This document shows, piece after piece, positions 28,613 to 40,820 of a stretch of DNA of 64,000 nt (position 1 is the first letter of the stretch; every line of letters begins with the position of its first letter). The position numbers were made by a program, and so were the translations under genes. The notes under the pieces were generated by a model, which worked only from the letters and a program-made list of their open reading frames with translations, had not been told where the DNA came from and ran no database searches. Location of the stretch: contig JAJEKV010000001.1 of the NCBI GenBank assembly GCA_021234155.1, positions 32,316,177 through 32,380,176 of the forward strand, given 5' to 3'. This DNA comes from Isoetes taiwanensis (Eukaryota; Streptophyta; Lycopodiopsida; Isoetales; Isoetaceae).

Positions 28613-30460
28613 CTATTGAAGGTATGGCATTTAAATGTTTACCTATATTCGATTTAATAAGCAATTGTCTTGATCGTTCCCTCATTGTAGTCCATCATAG
28701 ATAAAGTGCATAAGTAATGTCAAGTTATTCCAAACAAAGTTGGCCATGGTATCCAACGTCTTGCATTTTTTTTCCCGACCACAAATTATTGTCAGATATA
28801 GGGCATATGTAATAAATAAAGTGCATATATACGACACATGGTATACATGGTGCTTCAAATGTTCAATGTATCCTCACTAGGCATATGGTTGGTTTTCTAA
28901 TTGAGTATTAACCCATCCATAATGGAGGTACTGAGTAAACTATATGTGCAATTCAAAAATATATGAACAAAAGTTGCACGTATGGGTCATGCTTAACGTA
29001 AAAGCACATCTAAGGATTAATGAACGAAGTTAACATATTACGGAAATTGCATTTGTCCAAGTCGAGGCCGAGGCCGAGGCCGAGGAATTAATGCAATAGA
29101 AAGGAGGCCGCCCGTTAGGGCGGCCGTGTTTCTAGTCTAAATATAAAATTATCTGAACCGGAAGCCATGGAAGCTTTCCGGCGTGCACATGGAAGCCACT
29201 TCGGATTAGCTGGGCATTTTTTTCAAAAACGTGCATTTTTTGTTCGGCGAAGAGCTGTTTGTTGCCAAACAACGCAGCTCTGTGCGCACCTTATTGAAGC
29301 CAGGGCCTTTGTTCTACCCTGCTCCTGTGAAACGCCGTTTAGTAAAGGAGGCAAAACAAGAAAAGACAAACACCCAGGTACGTTGCTATAGATGAGTGTT
29401 TGAATCGATTTTTGCTATGATTAATAGAAAACCTGTCAAGAATCTGCTGTTTCAGTTCCTTTGGATCCTTCCGTTAGAGGGCGCTGCATTTAATGGCTTG
29501 GCATTTGGCAAAGGTTAAAGCCTGCACATGCTGCAGCAGCATAGCCAGAAGAGCGATAAAGCTTTTTCTCCATTCCGACGACCGTTTTGAATGGTTAAAC
29601 CGAGGACAAACGCAGGCCACGCAGGCCTCAGATTCAGTTAAAAGATTCAAAAGATGGGTCAAATTTATGCGTTTTGGCCACGAGAATCTAGAAAAGGATG
29701 CAGCCATTTGTGCTGATGCATAGAAAAGAGAAAAAGAATGGTTTTTTTTAGCTCATTTGATGCGGAAAGCTAAAACAAAGGGGAGGAAAAAAATAAGGTT
29801 TTTTTTAAGGATTGGCTGGGGCCACGCTTTTGCTGCCGGATTTCTGCCCTGCTTGGTATGAGCTTTTCTTCAACCTGCATTTGATTTTTCATAGCTTCAT
29901 TGGAATTGAATGCAAATATCACTGAAAACCGTGCATTGGTCCACAAATTCTACAGTATTTCTAGAGAAAAATATTGTGAAATCTGTCATTGGTAACATAA
30001 TAGCTGTGATTTAAGCGTATGAAGATATTTGGTGTAGATTGTAATTTGATGTCCCAAATATGGGTGCTCCATCTAGCATGACTCAGATATGGTCTGTGAG
30101 CGCCATCAAAAGCAAGTTTAGAAGAAAAGCAAGCCTTACCAATTTCAGGTTGGATCTAGTTTTATTTTATGTTTGCATGGCATCTGTAGTAAGTTTGTAT
30201 CTGAGATGTTCAGTCTGGGAATGTGAATTTGAATTGAACCTTTGCTGAAATTTGAATCATCTGCACTTTGCAAGACCAATGGGAAGGCTGCCATTTCAGT
30301 CTGTTCTGCACTTACAGAGATCCTTTTATCAGTTACTAGGCCTATAGGGCACTACGAATCATTAAGAAACTCATTGTGTGGGTTTACATGTTCTATTAGC
30401 AGTCTGGTAGAAATATAAAGTATATCTTACAGCAAAGCGTATGTAACAGCAGTGTCGAAT
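28613..30460. other. No gene recognised
   Basis: Contains a short GAGGCC repeat (three and a half units, about 29064-29086). It presumably holds decayed upstream parts of the MSH4 pseudogene, but I could not identify further exons. Confidence 0.4.
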
Positions 30461-30536
30461 ACTCTTAATGATCATTGAGAGTAGCATCTCTCAATGCAAT
30501 GAAGATTTTCTCAGCTTATTCTTTGTGTCCATTTGC

Positions 30537-31720
30537 CTGATGGTCGTGATTGTTAATGCCTTTACTTTCATGGTATCAAGCAAACTTCCAGGCAGTTATA
30601 GTCGGCCAGAATTCACTGGTGAGGGAATGCGTAAACATATATACCAGCTCAAACATATGTATGGACCATGTAGGATGGTATTGATAAGCTGTTTCCTGTC
30701 AGTTTCAAGTTATTTACTTGCCGGATGTAGTTGATTTTGAACCATCACCTTGCCATAAAGACATCCTCAGAGCCTGATAAAGATCGCCTCATACCAGACG
30801 TATCTCAAATCCATAATTATTGCCAGGTGTATGTTCGACTACGTAGTGCAAGCCTGACTAAATGGAAATTTTTCATATTGACAATTAAGTATTGGTTTAG
30901 CTGCTAAACTGCATTTTGTTAGATGTAAAGAGCATGGATCAGTAGTAATTGAAGCTGGACGACATCCAATTCTTGAAGTTTATGCCCTGGTACGTACCTC
31001 ATAAATATTATCTATAAATGATGTCTCTGCATGTGCAAAATATAAATATTTTCTACATGATTCAGACCAACAGCACATCTTATCCGAGGCATCAAATATG
31101 ATTATCGTAGCAGGGCCTAACATGTGCAAAATTCGTCCATTAAATGTATGAGGTTTTCTTATTTGTGTCAATTTTGAAACGTCAATGTTGTGCGATTGTG
31201 CAAGAGCAAGAAGAGTGTGGTGCGATTGTGCAGGAGCAAGAAGACACCGTATCTTCACCAAGTAGTCCTGATAGCTATGCTTGCTCATGTTGGTTGTTAT
31301 ATGCTGGCTCATTATTCGTCATTTAAGATGATAGATAACCTTTTCACATGGATTGGCTGGGGACGATGTTGAGTTCAATCCAGGCACAGTAAGGCATACT
31401 ATAGTAAAGGAAAGACGTTGTGAATTATACTACAACATATGATGATAAACCTTTGCAGTTTATGACAGAGATGAGAAAGCTAGCTTTTATTTTGCCAAAC
31501 CTCAGTTCAAGGTATGCGAACAAATGAGATGTGATTTCATTTACTATCTATTTTGGCAACCACACGAGGAGCATGATCCTAATTGATGAGCTTGGGAGAT
31601 CTAGTTCATCATTAGATAGAGTGGCCATTGCATGAAGTTGTTGCCAAGTATCTGCAATTACTAAAAGCGTATCTTATGATGGCATTACCTAACAAGAGCA
31701 TTCATTCTCATGATGTTGGT
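30537..31720 (+). pseudogene. MSH4: MSH4 (MutS homologue, meiotic crossover) pseudogene, C-terminal exons
   Basis: MSH4 with MSH5 stabilises meiotic recombination intermediates. Exon pieces in order: VIVNAF...GSYSRPEFTG (30550-30620); VVIEAGRHPILEVYAL with a GTACGT donor (30940-30990); ILSEASNMIIVAGPNM (31078-31122); YLHQVVLIAMLAHVGCYMLA (31250-31310) and MIDNLFTWIG; FMTEMRKLAFILPNL between CAG and GTATGC splice sites (31457-31502); SMILIDELGRSSSS, the Walker B motif (31575-31610). The Walker A reads GPNMCKIRP where GPNMSGKST is required. A TGA replaces the Trp after VAIA (31633), and a 30-bp repeat sits at 31189-31243. Clearly not functional. The SYSRPEF block and order favour MSH4 over MSH2, 3 and 6. 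Confidence 0.78.
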
Positions 31721-32980
31721 TGTAATAACAAGAAAGCTGCAACATGGCCTGCAGTAATTACATGCTAGATTGTTACTGCAGAGGCCTAGTGCAATCTTCA
31801 CAGTGGGTTATGATTTTCAAGTGCACATCAGACCCATTTGCAAAAATGCATAGGCCATAATTTAGCATTATGACATGAATAAATTTAACAAGACACTTTG
31901 AAGTTAGACAAGAACACATTGCCTGCCAAACTGTTCCTCTTCTTGCATGAGTAGATGAACAAATCTTGCATGAGTAGATGAACAAATCGTTATGGAAAAA
32001 CAAAAAGGAATCTGAAAATAGATTTGCTAAAATTTGATTAGAGAGTATGTATATGAAAATAGTTCTTTTGCTATAATGGATCATCTGATGTGATTTGAAT
32101 TAGGCCAAATACGAAAAGTTATTAGGCCAAATAGGAAAAGTTATGAAAATGTCCAAAAATAATGATCTTAACACAAAAAAAAAAACATATTTTAACTGTC
32201 ATAGCTATTGTTAGGTGGCACAATTATCCAATCTAGTTGCCCAAGCTATAATGTCGCAAACTACCTAGTTGTGATGAAATTATTGGCAAGCATCCATATT
32301 CTCCACGGGGCCATAGCAACTTCTCGAATTTGTCAATATAGAACAATAGCCCAATCAATCTATGGAGAGATATATACCTTCATTTGCTCTTGCTAAACTA
32401 CTGGTCAACTAAACTTCACGGGAGATATTACCAAGCAGGAATCTAGCAAAAAAAAAAAAAAAAAAGAGAGACCGAACAAGGTATATCATGTCAAAGTCTC
32501 ACTCCGTATATATCTTGTGCATGAGGATCAATCCTTCCTCTGCATGTCGCACACTTAGGCTTGGTTTCAGGTGTACATAGGGCACCGGCTCTGCCGACGC
32601 TAAATTCTTGTATAAGCATATCATTATGCTTATTCTTTAAACCTTGTTAAGTAATATTTACTCGCCTTGTACGAATATTCTACTATCTTCCAATATCACG
32701 TATATCTGAATGTCACAATCGACATCCTCAATATCCTCACTAGTGTAGTATTTGATACTACTAAATCCTTCTAACATCCACGACCACTACGTTGTTATTA
32801 TGTGATATAGTAACATGTGTGAGCCAACCCCAAGTCTGGACTCACATCTGATTCTTTGTCATAGCCACCTAGCTATGCTCATACTCTCTTGCTCCCACTT
32901 GTCGTGTGGGTACATTGCTTGCCTCCCTAATGTATCATTAGTTGGAGGTCCACTTTCCTTCATAGTCTAGCTTCACCGAA
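31721..32980. other. No gene recognised; short tandem repeats
   Basis: CTTGCATGAGTAGATGAACA occurs twice, 23 bases apart, at about 31943-31988. A 22-base repeat (TTAGGCCAAATA plus GGAAAAGTTA-like) lies at 32101-32143. An A-run is at 32449-32464. 32480-32980 is decayed sequence flanking the CACTA end. Confidence 0.5.
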
Positions 32981-33255
32981 CACTACAAGAGAATGCCTGT
33001 TCTGCGTCAGAAAAATCGTCAGATAGTCTTCACAAAAAAGACAACTGCCTGGACCCTACTGGCTCTGACGATTTTTACCTGACGATTTAGCGTCAGAAAA
33101 ATCGTCAGAAAGATCGTCAACAAAATCCTCAGTTTTCTGCCGATTAAGCGTCAGAAAAATCGTCAAGGTTCGTCAGAATTAACGTCAGAAAAATCGTCAG
33201 AAAAAACGTCAGAAAAATCGTCAGAAAAATCGTCAAAAAAAACGTCACACAAAAC
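32981..33255 (+). repeat. CACTA left terminus with subterminal repeats
   Basis: After CACTACAAGAG, copies of CGTCAGAAAAATCGTCAG recur in direct and inverted orientation, with about 15 CGTCA cores. An inverted pair CTGACGATTTTT and AAAAATCGTCAG could pair into a hairpin at about 33003-33110. Confidence 0.85.
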
Positions 33256-34001
33256 GTCACAACATTTTTTACCAATTTTGTCAGGTTTTCGTCTATTTAC
33301 ATTTTGTTTGGATTTACATTTTGTTTGCAAATTGAAATTTTTATTGATATGCACTATGCCTGCATTTTCAATTACACGGCTTGTAATGCTGATGAAGTCT
33401 AAGATGAATTTAGGCTACAAGTTATAAGAAATAAAAGCATAAGTAAAACAAAAACTCCTTTATTTAAATCAAGTCACAAGTCACAGTTACATGTAAACAT
33501 GTAACGACCTTTACAATGCCAACTACAAGAATAATGTGGCAAGATGCTCACTAACAACTTCATTCTTCGTTGCAATATGCTTGTTCTTCAAAAATCTTTG
33601 ATGAGGTTCTATAGTCCTGAACCTGAATTTCAAAAATACATCAATTTCACAGGTTAGTCATAATTGTCAGCCAATGTTCAAGTTTATAAGTGAAAGCCTC
33701 AAGATCTAGCTGCTCTAAGTACACATGCATAAGCAGCAAATGGACTATTACTTTGAAATAAAAACAAAGCACATAAGTAGCCCATGTTGCTTCAGCTTAA
33801 TTATAAGCTAAGGATGCTAAAAAAATCCAGCATATCGAGAATATTATCCAATCAAGTTATTCCTGTTTCATGCATTAATATGAACTTTCCGTGTATATTT
33901 CTGGTCCTGTCCAGGTAAGAAGATTAAATATTGGGGCCTGCAATCTGGGGGTACAATGCTGAGGTACAAAATGCACAGGAGAAATAACAGGTTGGTGATG
34001 C
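33256..34001. other. No gene recognised
   Basis: AT-rich sequence inside the CACTA interval with no supported feature. Confidence 0.5.
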
Positions 34002-34878
34002 TCAGATTTGATCCAGAGCAGCAGCAATGCTGTGAAGATCAGAAGGTGAACAGACCTGCCATTCATAAACACCATTTTTGATATGGTATTGCCAGCCAGA
34101 AGGTTCTTGAACAACTACTGCATTGTCTAATGTTTCGGACTTAACATAACAATTACCCCTAGCAATACCTCTAGAGATTCCAAAATCATCCATAACCATG
34201 AAACTAGGGCCCTCAATCTGCCTGCCAGGGTTGTGATCTTCAGAGATTTGAAGGCGCGGCGGCAGAGGCGGGCGAAGGTCTAGAAATCTCAGGAGCTCTA
34301 GCCAGGGAGTCTGACTTAAAAACTGGGGTGAATTGGAGTTCATGATTTCTAGCACTAGAGCTACTATACAAACCCAGTTTTGGTTCTAACTGAAAAACTG
34401 GTCTGCATCCAGAGCTATCATCAAATGGTGACACCTGTAAATTTGGTCCTCCATGGCCATGAAGGTAAGCCATGACACCATTAGGATTGAAGGGAGCTCC
34501 AGCCAACATCAGCATAGGACCCTGGTGTTCTGGAAATGAATGGACAGCTTGCACAGGAGGAGCTTTGCTAAAAGAAAACCTCTCAATCATGCCTTATTCT
34601 GGGCTGAATGATTGAGCATTATTGGGGAGCATCCAACCCAGCCTTGCATCCACATTACTACTGTCTTCAGCACATGCCCTTTCTTCATTATTCATGCTCA
34701 CCATCCCCTTGCCTTGTTCATGGCATTGCATGTAATTTAGCCTGTAACTTTCACCCTGGCTTTGCTGCTGGTTCAGGTCTGTGCTTGTTTCCGGGGACTC
34801 TGAATCTGCTGATGCTCCATTTGCCTGCTGATCTGTTTGGTTTTGCGTCATCAACCCAATCAGAGTCCACCCCATCAA
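34002..34878 (-). pseudogene. Unrecognised gene fragment inside the CACTA interval
   Basis: From ATG 34878 (MMGWTLIGLMTQNQTDQQAN) one frame runs to 34240 with a single in-frame TAA at 34596-34594 between FSPE and GMIERFSF; together this makes about 212 codons. A frame change near 34260-34300 leads into a second well-formed part to 34002 (FMVMDDFGISRGIARGNCYV, SGWQYHIKNGVYEWQVCSPS, DLHSIAAALDQI). The first part is Gln/Ser/Glu-rich and looks disordered, the last part globular. I recognise no family. It may be a captured host-gene piece (as in transduplicating CACTA elements) or a remnant of the element's own second gene. Confidence 0.5.
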
Positions 34879-36426
34879 TATATGAATGCCACTTGAGCAT
34901 AGGATTTCTCATCATCAGATCTAACATGATTCTAGCCAATGCAATTAGCCAATGCAATTGCTGGAAACCAGGTCTATGCTGCATAATGAATCAGGCTTCG
35001 AGAATCATAAGCCAAGCAGCTAGGTGCCCACCAGCATCTTAACTACAAAAATCTGCCTAAACTAGCATCATACCACATCACACAACAAAGGCATCTATCT
35101 CTGCCTACATGCATCTGGGCAATAAACTAGACTCCTACTGCTTAAACTATCCAACATATAGACAGCCACTACCTTGCAAGATTATGTGAATAGAAGAAAA
35201 CAAGTGAAGGATAAACTAAGCTAACCAGCAAATCTATGCATCTAAAGCCTAAACTAAGCATTATCATTAGACGAGAACTAATTTCTTAGTTCCAAACCTA
35301 GCTGGCAACCTTAATAATCATTGCTAATTTCATAATATAGCATAATATTTTTATCATTTTAAACTTTTCCAGATCGATCTTAGATTTAAACATAAGTTAT
35401 GGAATATTACATTCAGTCTATTTTATTCCCAAGATAAATTTTCACTCATCAAGAGAAATCCTATTTATATGGATCATATTTTAAGCATTAGATCCCTTAT
35501 TTAATTCATTTATTTCACTTAGTTCCATTTCATAATTTTTGAGAAACTATACATACCAAGTAGATAGGTATATGCGATCTAGAAAATTTGTAGAATCATA
35601 CACATACATCCGCAATATAATGGAACCATAAACTAAGCTTATGCAGCATCAGCCTTCAGCTTTAGATTCACAAAGGAATGCATTTATATGCAATGGCCAA
35701 CATTATTGCAATGGCCAGCTAGATTTGTTCCTATGGAAGTTCAAATAGAAGTAAATCAACCGTGCACAATCTAACCTGATTGATGTCGCTCCATATTTTT
35801 ACATTTTGGCTTTGATCTTTAGCGTTGGTGTATCATGTGCAGAGCTTGCAAATAGAATATGTTTATAGAATGCTCGGTCCACACCATAGATCAGCCATAT
35901 CCGACAAGCCTGTGATCAATTCATAGCATCAAATCTTTGCCATATTGCCTGTCAAAGCAGATATATTGACCACAATTTTGGCAATAGGCATATGCACATA
36001 ACTCTGTATTATTTATGCCATAAGCTGGATCAAGCTATGCAAGAAACCCTGTAACATAGGTCGAAATCAACCTCAGAGAGCAGAACAACTACTTTTGTTT
36101 GCTTTAGAACTAGCCTCACAAGCATCAGAACAACAACAGATTTGCAAAAGAGATAAATGGCCATATAAGCCGTATAATGTCTGCATAACTGCAACGACCT
36201 AGATATCCAAGTTTGTAGCCAGGAAATCTTTGGCATGCGAGCTCTGGCTTCTATATTTGAACTAGAACCAGCCATCTCGAACTAGAAAAAGCCATTGCAA
36301 ACTATTTAGTGCAGTACCTGGCTTCCGCTCCGCCTGAAAACCCAGTTCTGATGGCTAGATGGTTCTGTGGTTCCGACCACCATAGCCGTTTGGCGCCATA
36401 GACCAAATATACCATGTATTTTTTGG
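34879..36426. other. No gene recognised
   Basis: AT-rich sequence with short frames only. Possibly the upstream intron or promoter of the fragment at 34002-34878. Confidence 0.45.
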
Positions 36427-36449
36427 ATTGCCCCCGTTAAGGGGGCAAT
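36427..36449. repeat. Perfect inverted repeat (hairpin)
   Basis: ATTGCCCCC, five-base loop GTTAA, GGGGGCAAT. It lies at the left edge of the 642-bp tandem duplication; only its right arm is repeated in the second copy. Confidence 0.8.
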
Positions 36450-37717
36450 TCGTTAGGGGGAGGGTTGGTTTTGGCATATTCTGGCATATCCCTGAGGGGT
36501 ATATCTGATAATCTGACGGCTGTCATTACTGATTGTATTTCTGGCGGTGAAAAACTTTTTGGTTTTTTTGCGTATGAATATACGCTAAGGTTTTCCGTGT
36601 TTTGGACGCCAAATTATTTTTCCGTGATCGGAAACTTCGTTTTGTGAAAAACTATTGGTTTTTTTAACCTTTGGGCTAGAGATTCCTTTTTTTAGAATTT
36701 ATCTTTGGGTTCATATATCCACATAAGTAAATCCACATAAGCCAAACTATAAAAAGAAAAAATTATAGAAGAGGGCTTTTGGTGGTACGTGAGGAATTGT
36801 TGCAAGAGAGGAGCTCCAGAAGGAATTTGAGTTGCGGAGGAGCCGGGAGGAGGCTATCGGAGGCGGGAGGCTGGAATAAAAGCGGCATCAAATCGTTCTT
36901 CCTTTTCAGGTGGGGTTTGAATTCTAATTTTTAGGATTCAATTGAGGTTTGCATAGGCTGCCATGATTGTACATGCTTTTGTTAAGAGTTGTGATTGAGA
37001 GGCTTTGTATCTGGGTAATTGGATTTGTAAGATGGGCTTTTGAAAGATCATCAGGAAGAAGGATTGGATTTGTTCTGAGGACAGGGGCAATTCGTTAGGG
37101 GGAGGGTTGGTTTTGGCATATTCTGGCATATCAGGGGTATATCTGATAATCTGACGGCTGTCATTACTGATTGTATTTCTGGCGGTGAAAAACTTTTTGG
37201 TTTTTTTGCGTATGGATATACGCTAAGGTTTTCCGTGTTTTGGACGCCAAATTATTTTTCCGGCGATCGGAAACTCGTTTTTTTTTGTGAAAAACTATTG
37301 GTTTTTGTAACCTTTGGGCTAGAGATTCCTTTTTTTAAAGTTTATCTTTGGGTTCATATATTCACATAAGTAAATCCAAGCCAAACTATAAAAAGAAAAA
37401 ATTATAGAAGAGGGCTTTTGGTGGTACGTGAGGAATTGTTGCAAGAGAGGAGCTCCAGAAGGAATTTGAGTTGCAGAGGAGCCGGAGGAGGCTATCTGGA
37501 GGCAGGAGCTGGAATAAACGGCATCAAATCGTTCTTCCTTTTCAGGTGGGGTTTGAATTCTAATTTTTAGGATTCAATTGAGGTTTGCATAGGCTGCCAT
37601 GATTGTACATGCTTTTGTTAAGAGTTGTGATTGAGAGGCTTTGTATCTGGGTAATTGGATTTGTAAGATGGGGTTTTGAAAGATCATCAGGAAGAAGGAT
37701 TGGATTTGTTCTGAGGA
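36442..37717 (+). repeat. Direct tandem duplication, 2 x about 640 bp
   Basis: Copies start GGGGCAATTCGTTAGGGGGA at 36442 and 37084 and differ by scattered small indels and substitutions. Each contains a TATA-like CTATAAAAAGAAAAAATT segment and ends in TGGATTTGTTCTGAGGA. No protein frame is conserved across both. Confidence 0.9.
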
Positions 37718-39046
37718 TGTGAATTGGATCCGACAAAAACCAAGATGGGATTGATCAGGAAGAAAAAAAAAACTGAGCACATGTCTCATGGCGTGGATTG
37801 GGCATGGTTAGAACATGCTGAAACTACTTAGGAGAGGGCCGAAATTGAGTTTAAAGGCCTATTTTGAAGGAATTAAGGACTGGCATGGCTATTCGGCAGT
37901 GTTTGAAGAGCTCCTCAAGCGATCCAACTGCCCCAAAATGCCTCAAAATCAGCGGAATCAGGTCGATTTGGGCTTGGATCATGTCGATTTGGTGGTGGGT
38001 CAGTGGTAGATGGTGAATCCATGCCAAAATCAGAGCCCAAAGAGGCCGAAACATGTCTATCTTCGTTGCTTGCTGTGTTGCTGTTTTCTTTTCTGTAACT
38101 TTTTTTGGGTTGTGGTCTTTATTTGTTATTTATGTTTGGATTTGTCAATTTGTTGCTTTGAACTCATTGTTGGCATGTTAAAAGAAAATTATAAAGTTAG
38201 GTAATCATAGAAGAAATTGGGTGCGCCTGGGCTTAAGAAAGAATTAGCCAGCAGAGGAAATTCGAGCATGACGTCTGGGCAGAGTAATAACAAGTTGTAA
38301 GAATTTCTATGACTAGTTGTATTAACTAAGACATTTACGTAATTTGAAGCTAATAAATCAACGGTATCTAGGATGATTATCTGAGGCTTGTTCGGAGATG
38401 AGGCCTAGTCTGGGGATCAGTGGACAAGGGTTACGGACATTTGCGGTCGTAAGACCCTATAGATTTTAAAGCTGTAAGCACGTAATTATGAGACTCTGCA
38501 TTACTTGTCTCAATAAATTAGTTAGCTATGGAAGTGGAATTTTAATATTAAAACCTTGAAACCATACCTAAGGGAGCTTAAATAAATAATGTTGTGGAGT
38601 GAACCCTGCATCGACCTTTCAGGGGTGGTTTGAGCACGCTACATCAACATTTGAGTTGTCATATTTCGATTTTTGTCATTATCCAAATGTCTAGAGTCTA
38701 CAATTAGCACCTTATTCTACTATACATTGTATAACGTTGAGATGGAATCTCTAATGGAGTTTCTGCTTCAACTATTTTGTACATACCTGTTCCAAGAATT
38801 GTCACGCTAGAATTATGTTATAGAAGTACAATTAATGCTCACAATGCATATACACAACGATCTTGCTTGATTTGCTGGCACCAAGATGTACTAACACATT
38901 GGACTAATTTTAAGTTCTACATTCCAATCCCATTCTTTTAAATGAAGCAACAAATTCAAACGAAAAGCAACCTGCTTTAAATCTCACATATGCCCTTCTA
39001 ACGACACATTAACAATTCGACGCATGAAAGACATTGTGTATCCAAG
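37718..39046. other. No gene recognised
   Basis: No supported feature. Short frames near 37815-38054 look incidental. Confidence 0.45.
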
Positions 39047-39214
39047 TCATGTCGAAAACAACAAGGACATAACGGTAAGCAAACAATTGTACCAATCACA
39101 AATATATGCTTGTAATTTCAGTATGTACTGACATATGGCCTGCAGATCAAAGGCAAATTTGAAGCACAAACTAACAATTTCGATAGCATACGATACGTTT
39201 GTACACATTACCTG

Positions 39215-39447
39215 GTGAAACGTATGAAGAAGAACAACTGCGCAGACGATGTGAAAAGCGCAAATCCAAAGCCGATTACCAACACTTCTTTGGTTCCATC
39301 TCTGGCCGATACTGGGCAAAGCATACAAAGCACTCTTAGAAATGAACTCCTTGACAAAGCATATGGAATGGACGATGGAGAATTGTATAATGAAATGATA
39401 ACGTCGCCACTAAAATTAAAGTGAAGCAGTATCTCAACAAAATCCAA
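39215..39447 (-). pseudogene. Possible exon of an unrecognised membrane protein
   Basis: A minus-strand frame of 79 residues ends in a good splice-donor context (ACCAGGTAATG at about 39214). It contains CMLCPVSARDGTKEVLVIGF and a hydrophobic stretch (GFALFTSSAQLFFFI). An acceptor-like TTTAG precedes GDVIISLYN. The look is that of a coding exon rather than random sequence, but I cannot name the protein and see no partner exon. Confidence 0.3.
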
Positions 39448-40770
39448 CGGGGATATTCAAAATCAATTGTGCAAACATAATCATCGAAAGTACGAAAACA
39501 ACTAGACAATCAACACTGCGTCTATGAGCTTTTGCAATGCTGTTTTAATAATTGTAGAAATCTTTGCTTTTAAAGCAAAACTAGACACTTTTATATAAAT
39601 GATTTACTTTTACGTGATTTTAAAAATTCAAATCCCATATGTTACTCATGTTATTCAACACTAACTCGAACCCTACACCTCAAAGGACTTAACCATTCAA
39701 CACAAACACATGCTAATAAATAATGTTCAAAATCTACATCTAAACATAAAAAAAAAAAAAAAAAAAAGTTACGCATCACCCTTAACAAAACAACACATGA
39801 ATTGTCAACACGGGATCAGAACAGAAAAACAACATCTTCGTGATATTGGCCACTTACCTCTTCGCCTTGCAAAAACAAAGACATATTAACAATTCGACAT
39901 ACATTTATAAAGCTTTATTCATAATAGCATTTTGGGGGCAATCCACAGTGCTTTGCACCTTGTTTCATAAATAAGAATTGCATGGTTCACGATTCAATGT
40001 TACTCTTGCATTTTCATAAAAAGTTGGAGCAAAGTATTTACGTTTTACACCAACACACCAAATGCATTTAAGTTCATGAAAATTAAGCAAAAAGGTTACG
40101 ATCTCCACCAACTCATCCAAGGTAGGATGCACTTTCAAGAACTATGGCCCTATTGCCAAAATGCCACCATATTGGTATTTTTAAGCCATCACATGCACCA
40201 CAAATTTGCACTCATATATCTAGTATCACGTATCTTGAAATTCAAAAATTTGCTTGAAACATCTATATATTTTGGTTATTCAATATAACTTCAATACTAA
40301 CCTTTCCGACTAACTTTGCACACAAGTGTACCATGCCGAACTTTTCAAATTTGCATTTCATGATTTGTGCCAAATCATGTTATATAGCCACCTCGTGCCA
40401 TAAGCCACTATAACTATTCATACAAATTGCTATTTCTAATGAGAACAATTCATATTGCATGATTTGGCCATGCCCAAAATATATCCAATTCAATTTCAGT
40501 AGGAATCGGCAGAATGGTTACATACACCATTAACCAAACGGCAATATGCCATTTTCAAAGGTCTTTTGCAGACCAACATTTTCTATGCTAATATGCCATT
40601 TTAAGGCATATTCCCATTACTTTTCAACATAGTCACATAACATCCGCTTATATTGTGTTGCCACAATGCCACAGATGCCAAATGTCATCTATTCGAAGAT
40701 TCAAAGAGAATATTCTCTTCTTCTTCTTCTTCTCTTCTCCTCCCACAATCCCTCCCTCGGGACAACTCTT
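39448..40770. other. No gene recognised
   Basis: AT-rich. It holds an A-run at about 39749-39767 and a CTT-rich run at about 40707-40740. Confidence 0.5.
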
Positions 40771-40775
40771 TTTAT

Positions 40776-40820
40776 AAGGAAAGCAGGACCCCCCCATAAA
40801 AAGAGGGGTCCTACTTCCTT
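40776..40820. repeat. Imperfect hairpin, 16-17-base arms
   Basis: AAGGAAAGCAGGACCCC at 40776-40792 can pair with GGGGTCCTACTTCCTT at 40805-40820, with a 12-base loop. A small foldback, or the end of a decayed element; too short for a plant miRNA precursor. Confidence 0.6.

Noticed and set aside
32981-33255. CRISPR-like appearance of the CGTCAG repeats
   Set aside because: Irregular spacing, mixed orientation, eukaryotic context and CACTA ends; this is a transposon subterminal region.
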